A stretch of 45,044 bases of DNA from Pseudomonadota bacterium. Its GTDB lineage: Bacteria; Pseudomonadota; Gammaproteobacteria; Burkholderiales; Thiobacillaceae. Below the pieces are notes generated by a model. The model saw only the letters and a list, made by a program, of their open reading frames with translations. It had not been told where the DNA came from and ran no database searches. Numbering within the stretch: position 1 is the stretch's first letter; each line of letters opens with the position of its first letter. The stretch lies in the NCBI GenBank assembly GCA_021802555.1, contig JAJZRU010000027.1, positions 1 to 45,044 of the forward strand, given 5' to 3'. Positions 44,969-45,044 of this stretch are shown here, one piece after another. Made by a program: the position numbers and the translations under genes.

Positions 44969-45044
44969 TCCCCGATAGCTCAGTCGGTAGAGCGACGGAC
45001 TGTTAATCCGCAGGTCCCTGGTTCGAGCCCAGGTCGGGGAGCCA
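44969..45044 (+). tRNA. tRNA-Asn (GTT)
   Basis: The 76-base cloverleaf has acceptor arm TCCCCGA/TCGGGGA, D-arm GCTCAGTCGGTAGAGC, anticodon loop CTGTTAA with anticodon GTT at 45002-45004, T-arm around GGTTCGAGCCC, discriminator G and an encoded CCA at 45042-45044. It ends exactly at the window edge. Confidence 0.97.

Noticed and set aside
1-45044. CRISPR arrays, insertion sequences or prophage genes
   Set aside because: No regularly spaced direct repeats, transposase or phage structural genes were seen on either strand.

Overview
The window is G+C-rich, densely packed bacterial chromosome. It most resembles a betaproteobacterium: the trmJ–cysE–iscR–iscS order, the dapC–dapD pair, the sdhCDAB–sdhE–gltA–odhA–odhB run and the close protein matches to that class all point there. 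I cannot name the genus. No ribosomal RNA, CRISPR array, transposase or integrase was seen. One tRNA (Asn) ends exactly at the right edge.

Layout. Positions 1-2201 (minus strand) hold trmJ, cysE, iscR and the start of iscS, with an almost canonical IscR type 1 operator over a sigma70 promoter. Positions 2262-9575 hold suhB, an MFS transporter, aroC, a P-type ATPase with Na,K-ATPase-like signatures and an M17 aminopeptidase. Positions 9830-14908 hold a pyruvate dehydrogenase operon in which E2 (two lipoyl domains, binding domain, catalytic domain) and E3 (dihydrolipoamide dehydrogenase) form one 995-residue protein. Positions 14994-17662 hold a secreted metallo-beta-lactamase-fold hydrolase, a MerB-like protein without the usual cysteines and a zinc-sensor (CZB) diguanylate cyclase with no ATG start. 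rimO follows, then a small MazEF plus DUF262/HNH defence-like cassette (19040-21399) that is visibly less G+C-rich in the DUF262 gene. Positions 21494-26589 are housekeeping and transport genes, including dapC and dapD.

Positions 26862-28313 look like a relic of a mobile integron. Two small gene cassettes are bounded by an attI/attC-type right end, a complete 96-bp attC and a truncated attC, with no integrase. The truncated attC runs into a BrnT toxin fragment and a shortened BrnA antitoxin. After this come a Sel1-repeat protein, an HDOD protein, a small exported protein, about 700 bp without a convincing gene, and a membrane GAF-GGDEF protein.

From 44442 down to 33875 almost everything reads on the minus strand: a DUF302 protein, crcB, DUF190, a TauE-type exporter, and then the TCA-cycle run sdhC-D-A-B, sdhE, gltA, odhA, odhB, most joined by short overlaps. 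Two things here fit together. OdhB has no peripheral subunit-binding domain: a palindromic repeat-derived linker occupies its place, and no separate lpd gene follows. The only E3 in the window is the one fused to the pyruvate dehydrogenase E2. How the 2-oxoglutarate complex obtains E3 is therefore the main biochemical question raised by this window, together with the integron/BrnTA junction.
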